Shown in pieces: positions 1 through 11,838 of a stretch of DNA of 64,000 bases. The position numbers and the translations under genes were made by a program. This DNA comes from Trichoplax adhaerens (Eukaryota > Placozoa > Uniplacotomia > Trichoplacea > Trichoplacidae). Location: positions 1,104,106 through 1,168,105 of the forward strand of contig NW_002060950.1 in the NCBI RefSeq assembly GCF_000150275.1. The letters run 5' to 3'. Within the stretch, counting starts at the first letter, position 1. The number at the start of each line of letters is the position of its first letter. The notes below the pieces were generated by a model. It was not told where the DNA came from, ran no database searches, and saw only the letters and a list, made by a program, of their open reading frames with translations.

Positions 1-426
1 ATATCGAAATATTTTGAAATTGCAATCCTTTACTGCAGTTGTAAATAAGGAGAAATGGTGATTAGTTTTATTGTTAAGTTATATAATTAAACGAATATAT
101 AACATTTCAGATCTTATAAATAATAACTTATACCAGTGTTCATGAAAGTCGAAGGATACAAAAGTTAAATTAGAACTGTCGTAGGAGATTATATTTTTCA
201 TAAAGGCATCATGGATAATCTATTAAAAAGTTTGTAGCACTTTTAATTAATTGCATTCATCTATAATTATCAATCTTTCAATTAAGTGTAGTACTTTATT
301 ACCTTCTCTCTTCCAATATGATCAATTAGACTGATGATTATCTATATAGAGGAGTAATTAATATTGAATAGCTATCAGATAACAATTACTTAGAAAGAAA
401 TCTAAATAATCATTATGATCACTAAC

Positions 427-2943
427 TAGATCGCCATATATTGAGACAAGCTCAGAAAAATGTTTTGTTAATGCAGCTTGAGTATCTTCTTGACCTACAA
501 ACAGATAAAGATAATGTCAGGCATGAAATTTGGAAATAACAGCTGTTATAAGAGTATAGTAGTTTGCCATATTCCTTAACCTTTATCAATCACAGGCGGC
601 GGGCGATATTGTATGCCAGGTTGGCTCCAAAATAATGGCACCGATCCACGTGTAATAACAAAAGATAAAACATTCTGGTTGTACGTTGTTATCTGAAAAT
701 TAAAAAATTTAGAAATATTTAGGGTTAATTAAGGCTATTTGATATTAATAGGTATGGCTATTTATTACAGTAAACGCAATTTGAAGAAAGTGATTTTTAT
801 GTTATATGGATCATTGCCTGTTCAGTTTCCACGAAATTAGCACATGAGCCGCTTTTATCTATCCCTCTACGTTTATATCTAGTTCCTACAAAGAGGACAA
901 AATAAAATCTTAATGCTATAACTGATAATAAAATTTCTCATCTAGCATTCTAAAATTTTACTATCCAATTTTAATTAATCTTTCAGTCTGTTATACGTAA
1001 ATTGACAAGTTTAGTCATGACTATAGGAATTAGGAAGTTACGTTCAATCTTGGATTATTTTTACCTGCTCTAAAGCGACTTCTTCTAGCGATTAATAATA
1101 GACCAAATTCATCCGTATTGCGTTGATCAATAGATACCTTCTCGTGCATTGCTGCTGTTGTTGTCGTCGAGTGATCATGATCCGGGGATAAGTTAAATCT
1201 TTCTATTTGGATAAATCCTTGCATAATCGGTGTAATCCATATATCAGCTTCAGGATCCTACGCAAAAGATGTTATAACTTTTAGTCTTGTATACTAAGTA
1301 GGAAACAAATATGCTTTCGATAGGTAGTTCTATTTCTATAATAATACAAGGCGAAAAATCAAGTATGATCATTTATCTATTCATCAATTTCTGTCGAGTC
1401 TTACTTTCGAGTCAATTAGATCTTTTAACATGAATTTATTCCAGAAAAATCGCCTATTTACCTAAATAGATATTAAAATCGAATATCAGTGGAGTAATAG
1501 CGATTTTAATGCATATACACGACATAACATTAACAGTTTTACCCTTTTCCATAACGGTAATGTTGCATCGTAATCTGGACTATGTAAATTTTGCATAGAG
1601 TTTGTAATATCGCCAGTGGTTGAATAATAAAATGCACCGGAATCGTTAAACATTTTACATAATTCCTAAAGTTATAAAGTAACGGATTATTAGATGAAGT
1701 AATTTGCTACTCAAAAAGGTAGGGAGATAAAGTATAGGAGATTGGTAAATTTCTAGGCATTGATAAATTTGACCGTTGGTGAAGTAATGTTGGTAAACGA
1801 TATGTCTGTATACTTACCTCCAATAATCGCCTCTCTAATTTTTCTTTGATTTTTAAGCTTTTCTGTTATAACAGGAAGAGATTGATATATGTTAAAGTCA
1901 TTTTTTTTATGAGGTGAATAGACGATAATGCAATGTGATAGATATATCGAAATGTATGAAATTTTCTTGAAATCATTACTGAGATATGCCATAAGCATGC
2001 AAAATAATTTAGATGTTATTTGTAGAAGGCGTTTACACGTATAGTTATATTAAGATTGAATTATTCTGTTAATATATTGAAAATTGTTTATAGCCACAAG
2101 ATAAAAGCTAGTAGCCAATAAAGAAAGAATTAGCTTTTATATTTTAAATGTAACGTTGACAAAATGAAAACTATAGAAAGGCAAGGTAGAATGAAATGAT
2201 GCTATTAATCTGGATATTGCATATATACTTCACTTTGCTTTAATACAAGAATTGCCATAATATTGGCTTACTCTTTGCGTTTTATCCGGCAAAGCCGAAC
2301 CATATTTCAATGAATTCCAAGCTTGACTGAAAGCTATTTGCTTCTTATGTGGATCAGATGGTCGATTGGTACGATTATTTGATGGACGGTATTTAACCTA
2401 ATAATAGAAGAAATTATAAGTTCTTTTCCGATATTGGGCAAAAGACTATTGCTATTATTATAAATGTTTCGCATGACGTGATAGATTTACCGAATTCCTG
2501 GCGATTATTATCAATACTTAACGATATAAAATTTATTTGTACCAAATCTAGTCTAATTCCTTAGGTTAAAAACATTTTATTATTTCGACTATCTAACGTT
2601 TTGTAAACATTATGTTTTACTATCTAAGATATTGCTAGCTATAGCATTTGCACGTATTTGAAAACTGTTAATTATAGAGCATATAGCAACCTAATTATAT
2701 CAATTCAACTACTACTCTTGTTAATACCAATTAGACCTATTGGAAGCACGAGATGAGCTCTTGACGATACGAATATCAGCTGAAAATGAAGTTATAGCAG
2801 TCGTCTTACTTGTAAGTCTTGGGCTGGATTATTTCTTGATAGCGGCAATGCTGCTACTCTGTCAATACGATAAATTAAATGGCCTCCTGGTAGCTTTCCA
2901 ACTACCGTCTTGCCACAAATGACCAGTAGATACCACGAGCAAT
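427..2943 (-). CDS. INPP5F: INPP5F/Sac2-type SAC-domain phosphoinositide phosphatase, 5' part, runs off left edge
   Basis: The SAC family removes phosphates from phosphoinositides; Sac2/INPP5F is a 4-phosphatase on endosomes. Exons in gene order (minus strand): 2810-2943, 2272-2397, possibly one ending near 1818, 1543-1665, 1405-1461, 1065-1257, 818-885, 581-692, 427-494. From 1665 down the reading frame is continuous across every junction. Peptides match human INPP5F in order: VVGKLPGGH, FYYSTTGDITNS, RRFFWNKFM, ITPIMQGFIQIE, ARRSRFRAGTRYKRRGID, ANFVETEQ, FVITRGSVPLFWSQPG, FSELVSIYGDLV. The catalytic CX5R motif would lie left of base 1, so catalytic competence cannot be judged. The first exon was not found above 2943, and the link between 2272 and 1665 is unresolved: the candidate exon ending near 1818 does not keep frame. 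The intron 693-817 has a GC donor. Confidence 0.9.
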
Positions 2944-4054
2944 CTAACAAACGGGTGAAAAATATAACAATTTAATTGAATGCGTTGGCAAGTAATTTTA
3001 ACTTTGACTTCAGATTATTACCTATTAAACTATATTAGCATTTTAAGATGTAACTAGTAAACATCATGAAAAAGCTGGTAAAGTATGGATCTAAATACAG
3101 CATTTAGCTGAATCTATTAGTAAATATTTTAGAATCAATCTGTCACAACATTTAATTGTAAAGGTTATTATCGGTTTAAGTATGTTTGCACTATATTTTA
3201 TGTAGCTCACAATTCTTACGAGCTATCAATACAGTAATTACTTTAAAATTTTGATAATTTGTTTTAATTGAATCTGCTGGTATTAAATTGAGAAGGAAAT
3301 TGGTTACAGAGCTCTTAATTATAGTTTATCATTAATTTCAGCATATTTATGCTATTATATATAACTAATATATCAATGAAAAAATTCTTAATGATGGTAT
3401 AGCAGCAATTGCATAGCTATACATGGAAAGCAGGATATCGTGACTTATTTGTCATGATTGGAAAGGGAATGGATTGATTAAATATTTTGATCCAAATATT
3501 ATTTGTTTGAGCTTCAAAACCGGTGAAAGGATTGCATAATCTCTTTTCATAACCCTTCCATACAAGAACTGAATTCCAGAATGGATCATTTTACAAACAA
3601 AAATAATTGCGAGTTGGGAATTATTATAGACGAAGAAAATAAAAGAAAATTAGGGGAGCCAACAAACGCAATAATCGTCTACATATAGCTATACTTTGGC
3701 ATTGTAAATAAGAGTATATTATTACGGACAGCGCAACACTGGTTACAAAACTTAAGTAAAAGGAACTATTTCTTCATTTTCTGTAGAGAAATGAACGACT
3801 TTGAACATCTATTGAAGTATTGTAATGTTATTTATCTGGTTTTATTAATCCACTACTAGAGATTATCAACATGGCAACAACTTTGTTGGTTGTAAGCTTC
3901 AACAGGAGGCATACTACTTCATAGGATGCTCTCGGGAAAAATGAACAGCTATTAAAATGATCTCACTATACAGATCATAAAGGTATTGAACCGAGCCGAA
4001 CCTTCCTCAGGTCTAAATTCCCACAGAATTAACATCTGGTTGCACAAATCAGTC

Positions 4055-4545
4055 GTTTCTTCTAGAAAAATCAACTAAGATGTAGGTTGAGAAGATACTT
4101 ATTTTTATTGGATCGAATTGGTATCACAGCAAAACTAGAATTACTTCAAGAATTTTCATTATCGAAACAGTCAGCGATTAATTTTCAGTAGTTAATTCGA
4201 CAGGAAATAAAAGACATTTATTAATAATTTTTCTAGAAGAAAAATCAACTATTCCATGGGTAGGAAGATATTCATATTTTACTGATTGGTCTTGTATCAC
4301 AGTAAAACTAGGATTACTTCTAGGCTTTCCATTGTCGAAATAATCGGAGACTAATTGCCAATCATTTAGCTAGAAATTAAGATATTGATTTATGGTTTCT
4401 TCGAGAAACTCAGCTCTAACTAGGATACGAATATTATCGTGTTTATCTGGTTGGATTTATATCACAGCAAAACTAGGATTACTTCCAAGCTTTCTAGTAT
4501 CGAATTGATCAGTCACTAATTTCCAATCATTTGAATATTTCTACA
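4055..4545. repeat. three diverged tandem copies, spacing about 165-173 bp
   Basis: The string TATCACAGCAAAACTAG and its surroundings recur near 4122, 4295 and 4459, followed by similar text ending in CCAATCATTTGAA or a variant. Similarity runs over most of each unit, so this is an old tandem duplication. On the minus strand the middle copy is open for about 45 codons and the third has one stop. The first is broken. Confidence 0.75.
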
Positions 4546-6654
4546 AGACGAAGAGATTACAATGTTTCTCATTCATTGGACGAGAATCATTTAAAATTGG
4601 ACGTAGAGTAATTAAAATATTTTTACTACCATGTCCATTTAGATAATTGATGAACTGATCATTCAGTTCACTGCTATAATTAGAGGGCACTTAATTGTAT
4701 TACTTTAGCTGTAATCAGCAAATTTAGTCACTGATAGTTTACAATAAGTCCTCAGTATTCGTTGTTGTATCACTATCCTAGTCTATCGTGATGGATATTA
4801 AAGGAAATTTGTTGATTCGTCAACTTTGTATAATTATTACTTACAGTGGCAAGTTGGATCTATACGTATTGAGCAGAATAAATATTACCCTTATATGTAA
4901 TTGTCGAAAAATAAAATAATCATCCGGTTGTTCTATAAAATGGTCAGTCTGTTATAATGATTAGCTTAGATCTTTCCTTATTTTAGGAAGGGGGATAGGG
5001 ACGGGTTATGGGCTTCAAATTAATAGCGGTATCTTGTCAGAAGAGATCTTTTTTAGGTTGTACAGATGGAATGGTATTAAACCTTACCTATTTCCGTATC
5101 TAGGATGAATATATTCTTGCACTTAGTTTCAATTTTCTATGGAGCATCCAGTCTGAGAAGAACTACTTCCAGAATGAATAAATTTTTTAGGCGGAAAGCA
5201 TTGAGTATTTTTCCTACTTTTACTAGTAACAGAGATAAAATCGATTGTATTGGCCTCAGGCGAATAGTAGTTACAAGTTTTGAGAAAATGATCTTAACGG
5301 GTAAATTGCTAATTGATATTGCTACTACTGTAGTACAATGTACATCCGAATTTTGTTATTTACAGAATGTCGATAAAGCTGATTTCAAGGATTTTAAATT
5401 CATCCCAGCAACTAGTCAGAACAAGAATCATCCTTTATGTGATGAATAAAATCGATTACTCTATGCCGTAGTCAATTTGCATTAAGACAATATCGACAGT
5501 ATCCCTTCAAAGACTTAACTTTTTGGTGAACAGAATTGCAAATGGAAATTTTACCACGGCCTCTTGTCGTTTATTTTTACGGTAGCGGTACTTTTATTGC
5601 GTTAAGTCGATGTTTATGATAGCATATAATGAGAACAGAATCTATTCTATTTTGGGGGGAGGGGAAATAAATTTCTCTCAGATATTTGTTATTCTTCGCT
5701 TTCGCTATAATAGTAGTGATGTGAATCTCTACACATTGGTTTTCAATTCATTGTACCATCTGGCTAGAAATTCTTTCTGTAGTCAAGCAATATCCAATAG
5801 AAAATGTTACGTAAGACTTTCGCAATTTATCTTAAGATAGAAACATACTCTGTTGCGTTATTTTTAAGTTAACAATAACATTCGAACAGGAGAAAATGAT
5901 TGTTTGGGGAAGAAATTTTAAATGGGAACTTTAACTTGATATGGATTATTTTACTATTAGCATCGGTATGATATATAGGCATGCAAAGGCTAACTATCCA
6001 TCGGCAAAGTCCAGCTTTATTACTAGATCTAGTATTGGAGAGTTGTCGTTGCTTTTAATACAATTATCTATTAATGTTTATTGCTTTCAATTGGAGTGGA
6101 GTCAAAGTGGATACGATATCGAATTAGGTAATAGTCTACGAAAGAGAAGCGAGAGCATCATACAACTTAATTTCATTTACTTCTTATTGTAAATAAATAA
6201 CTCCAAGGGATATTCAATTGGCAAGTTGTTTACAGTCAGTCAGAACGGCAAAGATTGATATAACTTTATTAATTGGAAAACTACGTGATTCAATCGATTA
6301 ACTTACTATAGGTAGTCTCATTTACTTTCATTTAAATTGTTCATAAAATCAAAAGGGGGTTTGGATCGTCATATTCCATTAGCAAATATTTTGTTGGGAA
6401 AGATTGATACAAGTTGATTAATGGGTAAACTACAGAACATAATCTATCCCTTACTTCCATTTTCAAGGGAATGATTTTCTTTAAATTATTATTCCATTGC
6501 ATTACAAGTACGTAATACTAATCAAAATTTGACGAGAATGATTCTATTTATAAGAATAGGCGTATGGTAAAAATAAAAATAGAAAAGATTAAGGGTGTTA
6601 GAAAAGTAATCGATCATTGTAGCCTATCATTTGAGATCAAGAGTGTAGATGAGG

Positions 6655-6805
6655 AATCGATTAAAGTTGATAGGTATCCGTCAAGTCTGAGCCGGTAGTG
6701 CAAATGATTGTAGGTTAGGGATTGATTAAAGTTGATGGGTATCGCTCAGGATTAAAATGGATGGGTATCCCTCGGGTCTGAGCAAGTAGTGTAGATGCAT
6801 ACGCC
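6655..6805. repeat. short tandem repeat with unit core TTGATGGGTATCCCTC
   Basis: GATTAAAGTTGATAGGTATC, GATTAAAGTTGATGGGTATC and GATTAAAATGGATGGGTATC occur in tandem. The first and last are followed by GTCTGAGC and a GTAGTG-AGATG-like tail. This is a small degenerate local duplication. Confidence 0.7.
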
Positions 6806-7549
6806 AGTACGTGATGTGAAAACATGGCGGAGAGCCAGGCATGACATGAATCCCCTAATCATATTGTTCGTCCTTTCAACTAGGAAATGATGCAAATTAC
6901 TGTATTGATGAAGATAATTAGATAGAATGAGTGGTCATAAGCTTATTAGCTAAGGAGAAGAAAAACTATGTTACCTTTAATAATTAAACAATTAATAACC
7001 ATTAACAAGCAGGGTCAAGGATGAAAAATCTACCATTCATTATCCATGCATTAAAAATATTACTATACATTAGAAATGTTGCAGGAAAGCGAATGATCAT
7101 AGTTTTAACAGGGGTAATTGATAGGAAAAGTTTCAGGGAATGATTAGAGAAGTTAGTCAATACTTTGTTAGAGTTGAAGAAAATGTACCAGAAACGGATT
7201 GAATAAGATGATGAATGGAAGTACGAATAGTAAAGGGATTCTATCAAATCAAAACAAGGATTCTGTTTTGACGTTATCAAAGGACGAACTAATCATCAGA
7301 CATTGAAATGTTCTAAAATAGGCTATATATTGTATCATTTGCAACGATGAATATATGACGAAAGCAAGAGGTTAGAAATAGCAATGTTGATGGAGAAATA
7401 ATGATGCATAGAGTTGATATTGCTGAAATAACGAAAGTCCATTTCCATAAAAATCAAGCCGAAGTGACCAATAGGGAGGGAGAGAAGATATTGACTTAAC
7501 AACTATTCTACCAAAAAATGTCGAAACATATTGTTCATAAAGAGGAAGG

Positions 7550-7860
7550 AAAGTGATCGAAAACGGCACCGTACGCCACTTGAATTTCGTAAAGAAGCAC
7601 TTAAAAAGGGAAGATGTAGATGTTTAAATGGAATACTGGTGGAATTTTTCTCATCGAAGTATTTGAGTCTTGATTCAAGTACTGTACAGATCTACCTTTG
7701 GTGTATTTAGGAAAGCGGTCGAAAACGTCACAGTAAGTAGTCTACTTTAATTTCATAAAAGAAGCTCTCAAGAAGGAAGAGTATTTAATGATAGCATTGG
7801 TAGCGTTTTTCCATCAAAGTGTTTAAGTCCTGATTCAAGTACGGTGATCAAGCTTTGAAG
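7550..7860. repeat. direct duplication, two copies about 165 bp apart
   Basis: Both copies begin GGTCGAAAAC or GATCGAAAAC and share GAAGC, TTTTTC-CATC and AGTC-TGATTCAAGTAC in the same order (about 7550-7695 and 7715-7850). They are clearly diverged, with several small indels. Confidence 0.7.
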
Positions 7861-8857
7861 CCATGTTTTGCTTCTTGCTATTGCCACCCTATTACGCTTT
7901 GATGGCAGAGTAGCGATTGGTACTACTCAACCATTCTTTGCGCTGCATTGCGTCAAGATTCAACGACTATTGATTAGACTAAGTTGATTTAAAGTTTTGA
8001 ACTATCAATGATCTTTTATCCTATTGATAGTATTCTAACTGGATATGAATATGAAAGATGATGTAGTTATAAATTGAATCTTATTATTACGGCATCATAA
8101 TATAAGGCAGCAATAGCTTGCTAGACAAGGACATTGAATTATTAGAATAATTAGGATAGGGTAACAGCCGATGTATTGTGTTGTTTATTCACTTCTCCAT
8201 AAATGAATGAAATAATCAAAATGTCGATCCCATTTTTTTCTCTCTTTGAAAAATAATCATATTACGTTAGGCAAATTAATTAATGTAATTGGCAGTATTG
8301 AAATTCAGTAAGGACTGATATTAACTTGAGGTTAAACCCTACATAAGTATTTTCATCCGTCTCTTACAATGTTTCACTACAATCAGTTTGGATGGGATTA
8401 AAACTTGACAACATGGTGATCGACTCGAAGAATGATATATACGATGATGAAAGCGAACTTATCGGCCATTCAAATTTTACCTATAAATAATTCTATATTG
8501 ATGATGGGGTGGAAAGAATTGATTGCTACTATTATCGATTTATTGTAGTGGTTGCAGTCTAAAAATGGAAACCTTCCATCTTATCGACGATCATTTTTCT
8601 AGCCGGATACTTAATATCGTTTACCAGTTGATTGTTTAAAATAAAGATATTATGTCACGCAGCAATAAAACTCTGAAACTGATGAATGTTGTATGAAAGT
8701 AAAAAAAAAATTATGACAACTATTCCGTGTACTGACAGTAAAATGAACGTAGTTTTGTAATGGTATAGAGCCAATGCTTGATCAATCTGATCGACTTCGA
8801 TTGGATCAAGTTTATTCAACAAGAACGTAATAGTAAAAATTAGTCTAATTTACTTAC

Positions 8858-9700
8858 CATGAAAAAAACGAATACGACCGATATAAGCATCAATTGAGCC
8901 AACATGTTCTAAATCACTGACATCATGAACATCAATATCTGTTGAAAGAGAAAAATGGTATATCAACGATAAAACTCTAAGATGGCAAGAACGTTAGTTT
9001 ACGTATAAGCAGACTTGTCTAACATTTTGTTTCATTGGATAGGGGAAAATAGAGAGAGAAGTAAAATGTATAAGACTTTTGAAACAAATATACTGTACTG
9101 TAATCATCAACAATATCATGATGATCATATTGAATAATAAAGTCAAACTTTCCAAGTTATTATTAATTAAGGTGAAGCATGAATTCGGTTAGGTTGAAAG
9201 ATTAGTTTAGACAGTAAGATGAATGATGAGAGGGTACGATAGTGAGGAAACGAAAGTGGACGCATTTTCTATTGGTTATATCCTACTGTATAATTCCCAC
9301 TATGGTCGAATTGATTGGAATGATATCGAGGATTCTTGCAATGCGTTCTTGAATTACGACTTGTAGATCAATTTTGCTGTCATTATAGTCCACTAGAAGA
9401 AAGTTGACAACACTAACCCTTGTAATATGGTGATCCATCATCGTTTTTAATGTTCACTTACAGACTGACGTAGTTCATTTCGTTAAATCAAATTAAGAGC
9501 AATTAAGAAATGCAAGTTGTTATTCTAACCATTCCAATCATGATGATCAACATGGTCAGCTAAGACGATGCTGACTCACTTGATCTCGATGATAGACTTG
9601 ATCTTACCTTCTTTGAGTGTAAATTTACCATCAAGACGATTAACCCATAGTGTATGATGGCCCCAACGTAGGACATAATTACAAATAGATCGAAAAACAT
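8858..9700 (-). CDS. small unidentified gene, at least two exons
   Basis: I do not recognise this family. An ATG at 9700 opens 31 codons (MDVFRSICNYVLRWGHHTLW, then VNRLDGKFTLKE) ending at a GTAAG donor at 9608. A candidate second exon starts at 9392 after CTTCTAG, keeps the frame and stays open for about 37 codons (KIDLQVVIQERIARILDIIP), but I could not place its donor. A further exon, 8858-8938, is bounded by CAACAG and GTAAGT and reads DIDVHDVSDLEHVGSIDAYI then GRIRFFH. The strong splice borders and protein-like composition support coding; the junction between the last two exons and the 3' end are not solved. Confidence 0.5.
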
Positions 9701-11838
9701 CCATTTTAATCGATCACCGCTCGATATCTACTAGATAAGTACTTGGAAGAGAGATAACGTCAATAGACAATCTTGTCTTGACATTATCCGATCATTCCTT
9801 TATCTACTTGCGTTCGTTTACACAGCCAATGTGGTGCTATTTCTTCTCTCAATGGATGAAAATAAGATAGAAGGAACTCAATTTTTATACATGCATCAAT
9901 GCCTATGGATAGGATGGATGTCAGTTCTTTGTCAGGCTTTACTAAATTATCCTAACGATGTTTGTGGAAAATTGATCATTTCTGAAAGTTGATTAACGAT
10001 CTCTTTTAGTTTGCAGCTATTGTTTCGAGGGTGATCACGTGGACATACTTTACAATGCACTTGGCCAGTCATCGGCCGCATGCGTGAAAAGGATTGAAAA
10101 TGTATGACATCCAATGAAGACCGAAAGGACAGCGCCACCAATGGAGCTCATGGAGAATCTCCATGAGAGGTTAATAAGGACATCTCTGATCTGGCTAATT
10201 TCGGAGAATGAAACAGTATCGAAAGTATTCGGGTAATATCAACAATGGGTCCAATGTGGGAGAATTAGGGAGAACACCGATACTACCCTTTATAGCGCCG
10301 ATATTTATGAACTAAAATGTCTCAAAGACAATGGACTAAATTAAATCAATTATGATGGACTTTTAACCGAGTCTTTATCTTGATATTGAGAGACTATTTT
10401 GCTGGCAATTTCTACTCCACTGCCCATCAGTATGGATTCCATATACTTTAAAGCAGTTCGTACTACCGGTAATCAGTATGAGCTATACAATGACGGCCTA
10501 CTAGAGTGGCTAGGTTGATTGGTTTGTATACCACGGAATTTCTAATGCGTGAATGGCAGTTTTTTGAAGTATTTTCTCATCAGTATTGAGAGCCAACGAT
10601 AGTATCGCTATGTTTCAATTGACAGTTTAATACTACATGTTGGCATAAATGCAAGCGATGACGTAGTATTTAGTGAAATTGAAATCCTTTGCTGCTGTAC
10701 TTAATCCATTCAACAGCAAAAGGATTTTGTTTCTTTTGACTGGAAGCTAAAATAAACTATCGCACTGGAACTGGATACTAGCTGATATACCTCCTATTAT
10801 ATATATAATTGCATTGTACTGTACGTACATGATTGCTGTCAGCGAGTGACGAGATTTTCTAGTATTTCTATTTTGATATACTGTTGGTATTGTGCATGTG
10901 CTGAATATTGATTCTTCTTATTAGTAATAAACAGTCCTTCGAAATTGAAATATTTAGGTATATGGATTTTCCTATTCATTACACAATTATAGTTTATCAA
11001 TGCAAGGAAAAAGGATCTATTTCACAATGTGAAAGAATATGAGGCAAATCAATCGATGAATTGTTTATCTTGCAAATACGAGCTCCTAGATGACCTACAG
11101 TATAGCATTGTACAGTATACGAATTCCAGCAGAAATACTAGTCATCAAAATCGCGAACTAAAACACATCACTGTAGAAATATTAAGCATACTATTGTGCG
11201 TAGCCAACACCAAGCTTGAGATGAAGATCGATATAAGAATTAAATAAATCAATTCTTCAAGGCACTGTTGAATCCATCGAGGTCAAAGAAATAGCTCTAG
11301 ACCTCTGGCCGTGTTGTACGAATATACTCTGTACAGAATATTACAGTATACTGGAGATCTGGTAACTGTACTTTCATATTCAATAGACAGTACATCACGA
11401 TAGTGGACATTTACACGACACTGCTGTTGCAGAATTGAGTAATCATCATGAAATTACAGTGGATTTAGGCCAAATTGAAAAATTCGACCAGTTTGGAGAT
11501 GGTTACGGAGCATCTTGGCAGCTAATCCCTCCGGCTCCTACCTTGATAATATGAATTAATGAAACATCGCCTCGACCTGGTATCTCCCTTTTTAGCGGCG
11601 CTTCGGACAGACCGTCAGACAACAACCGCACTGGTAGCTTGACTTCAAGCTGCTTCAACTGTGAATCGGCGCAGTAGCCTAAAGGCAAGGCATGATGTCA
11701 TTGTCTGGACGTTGTACTGTACGGACTGTACTGAGCCACACAGCAAGCGGTAAGTGAAGGGAGTCAAGAGTCAAGTGAAAGTCAAGCTGGTTACCCCAAG
11801 CAATCATGCAAGAAAGTTGGCTGCAGCATTCTGTCTGA
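9701..11838. other. intergenic region upstream of two divergent genes
   Basis: No recognisable exon. The part at 11500-11760 is visibly richer in G+C than its surroundings. Short GTAC-type strings (near 11325-11370 and 11708-11735) lie about 100-500 bp upstream of the ZFYVE27 start codon. Confidence 0.4.

Larger units (their letters stand above)
2944..8857. other. gene-poor stretch with old direct duplications
   Basis: Both strands were read and no exon of a recognised family was found. Open frames here (for example + strand 5105-5449) lack convincing splice borders or family motifs. The first INPP5F exon may lie in its left part. Three sets of diverged direct repeats lie inside and are listed separately. 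No RNA gene was recognised. Confidence 0.5.

Noticed and set aside
2740-2922. 60-codon + strand open frame
   Set aside because: Antisense shadow of an INPP5F exon (GKLPGGHLIYRIDRVAALPL on the minus strand).
5105-5449. 114-codon + strand open frame
   Set aside because: No splice context, no family motif and no neighbour exons; the length is not rare in AT-rich DNA.
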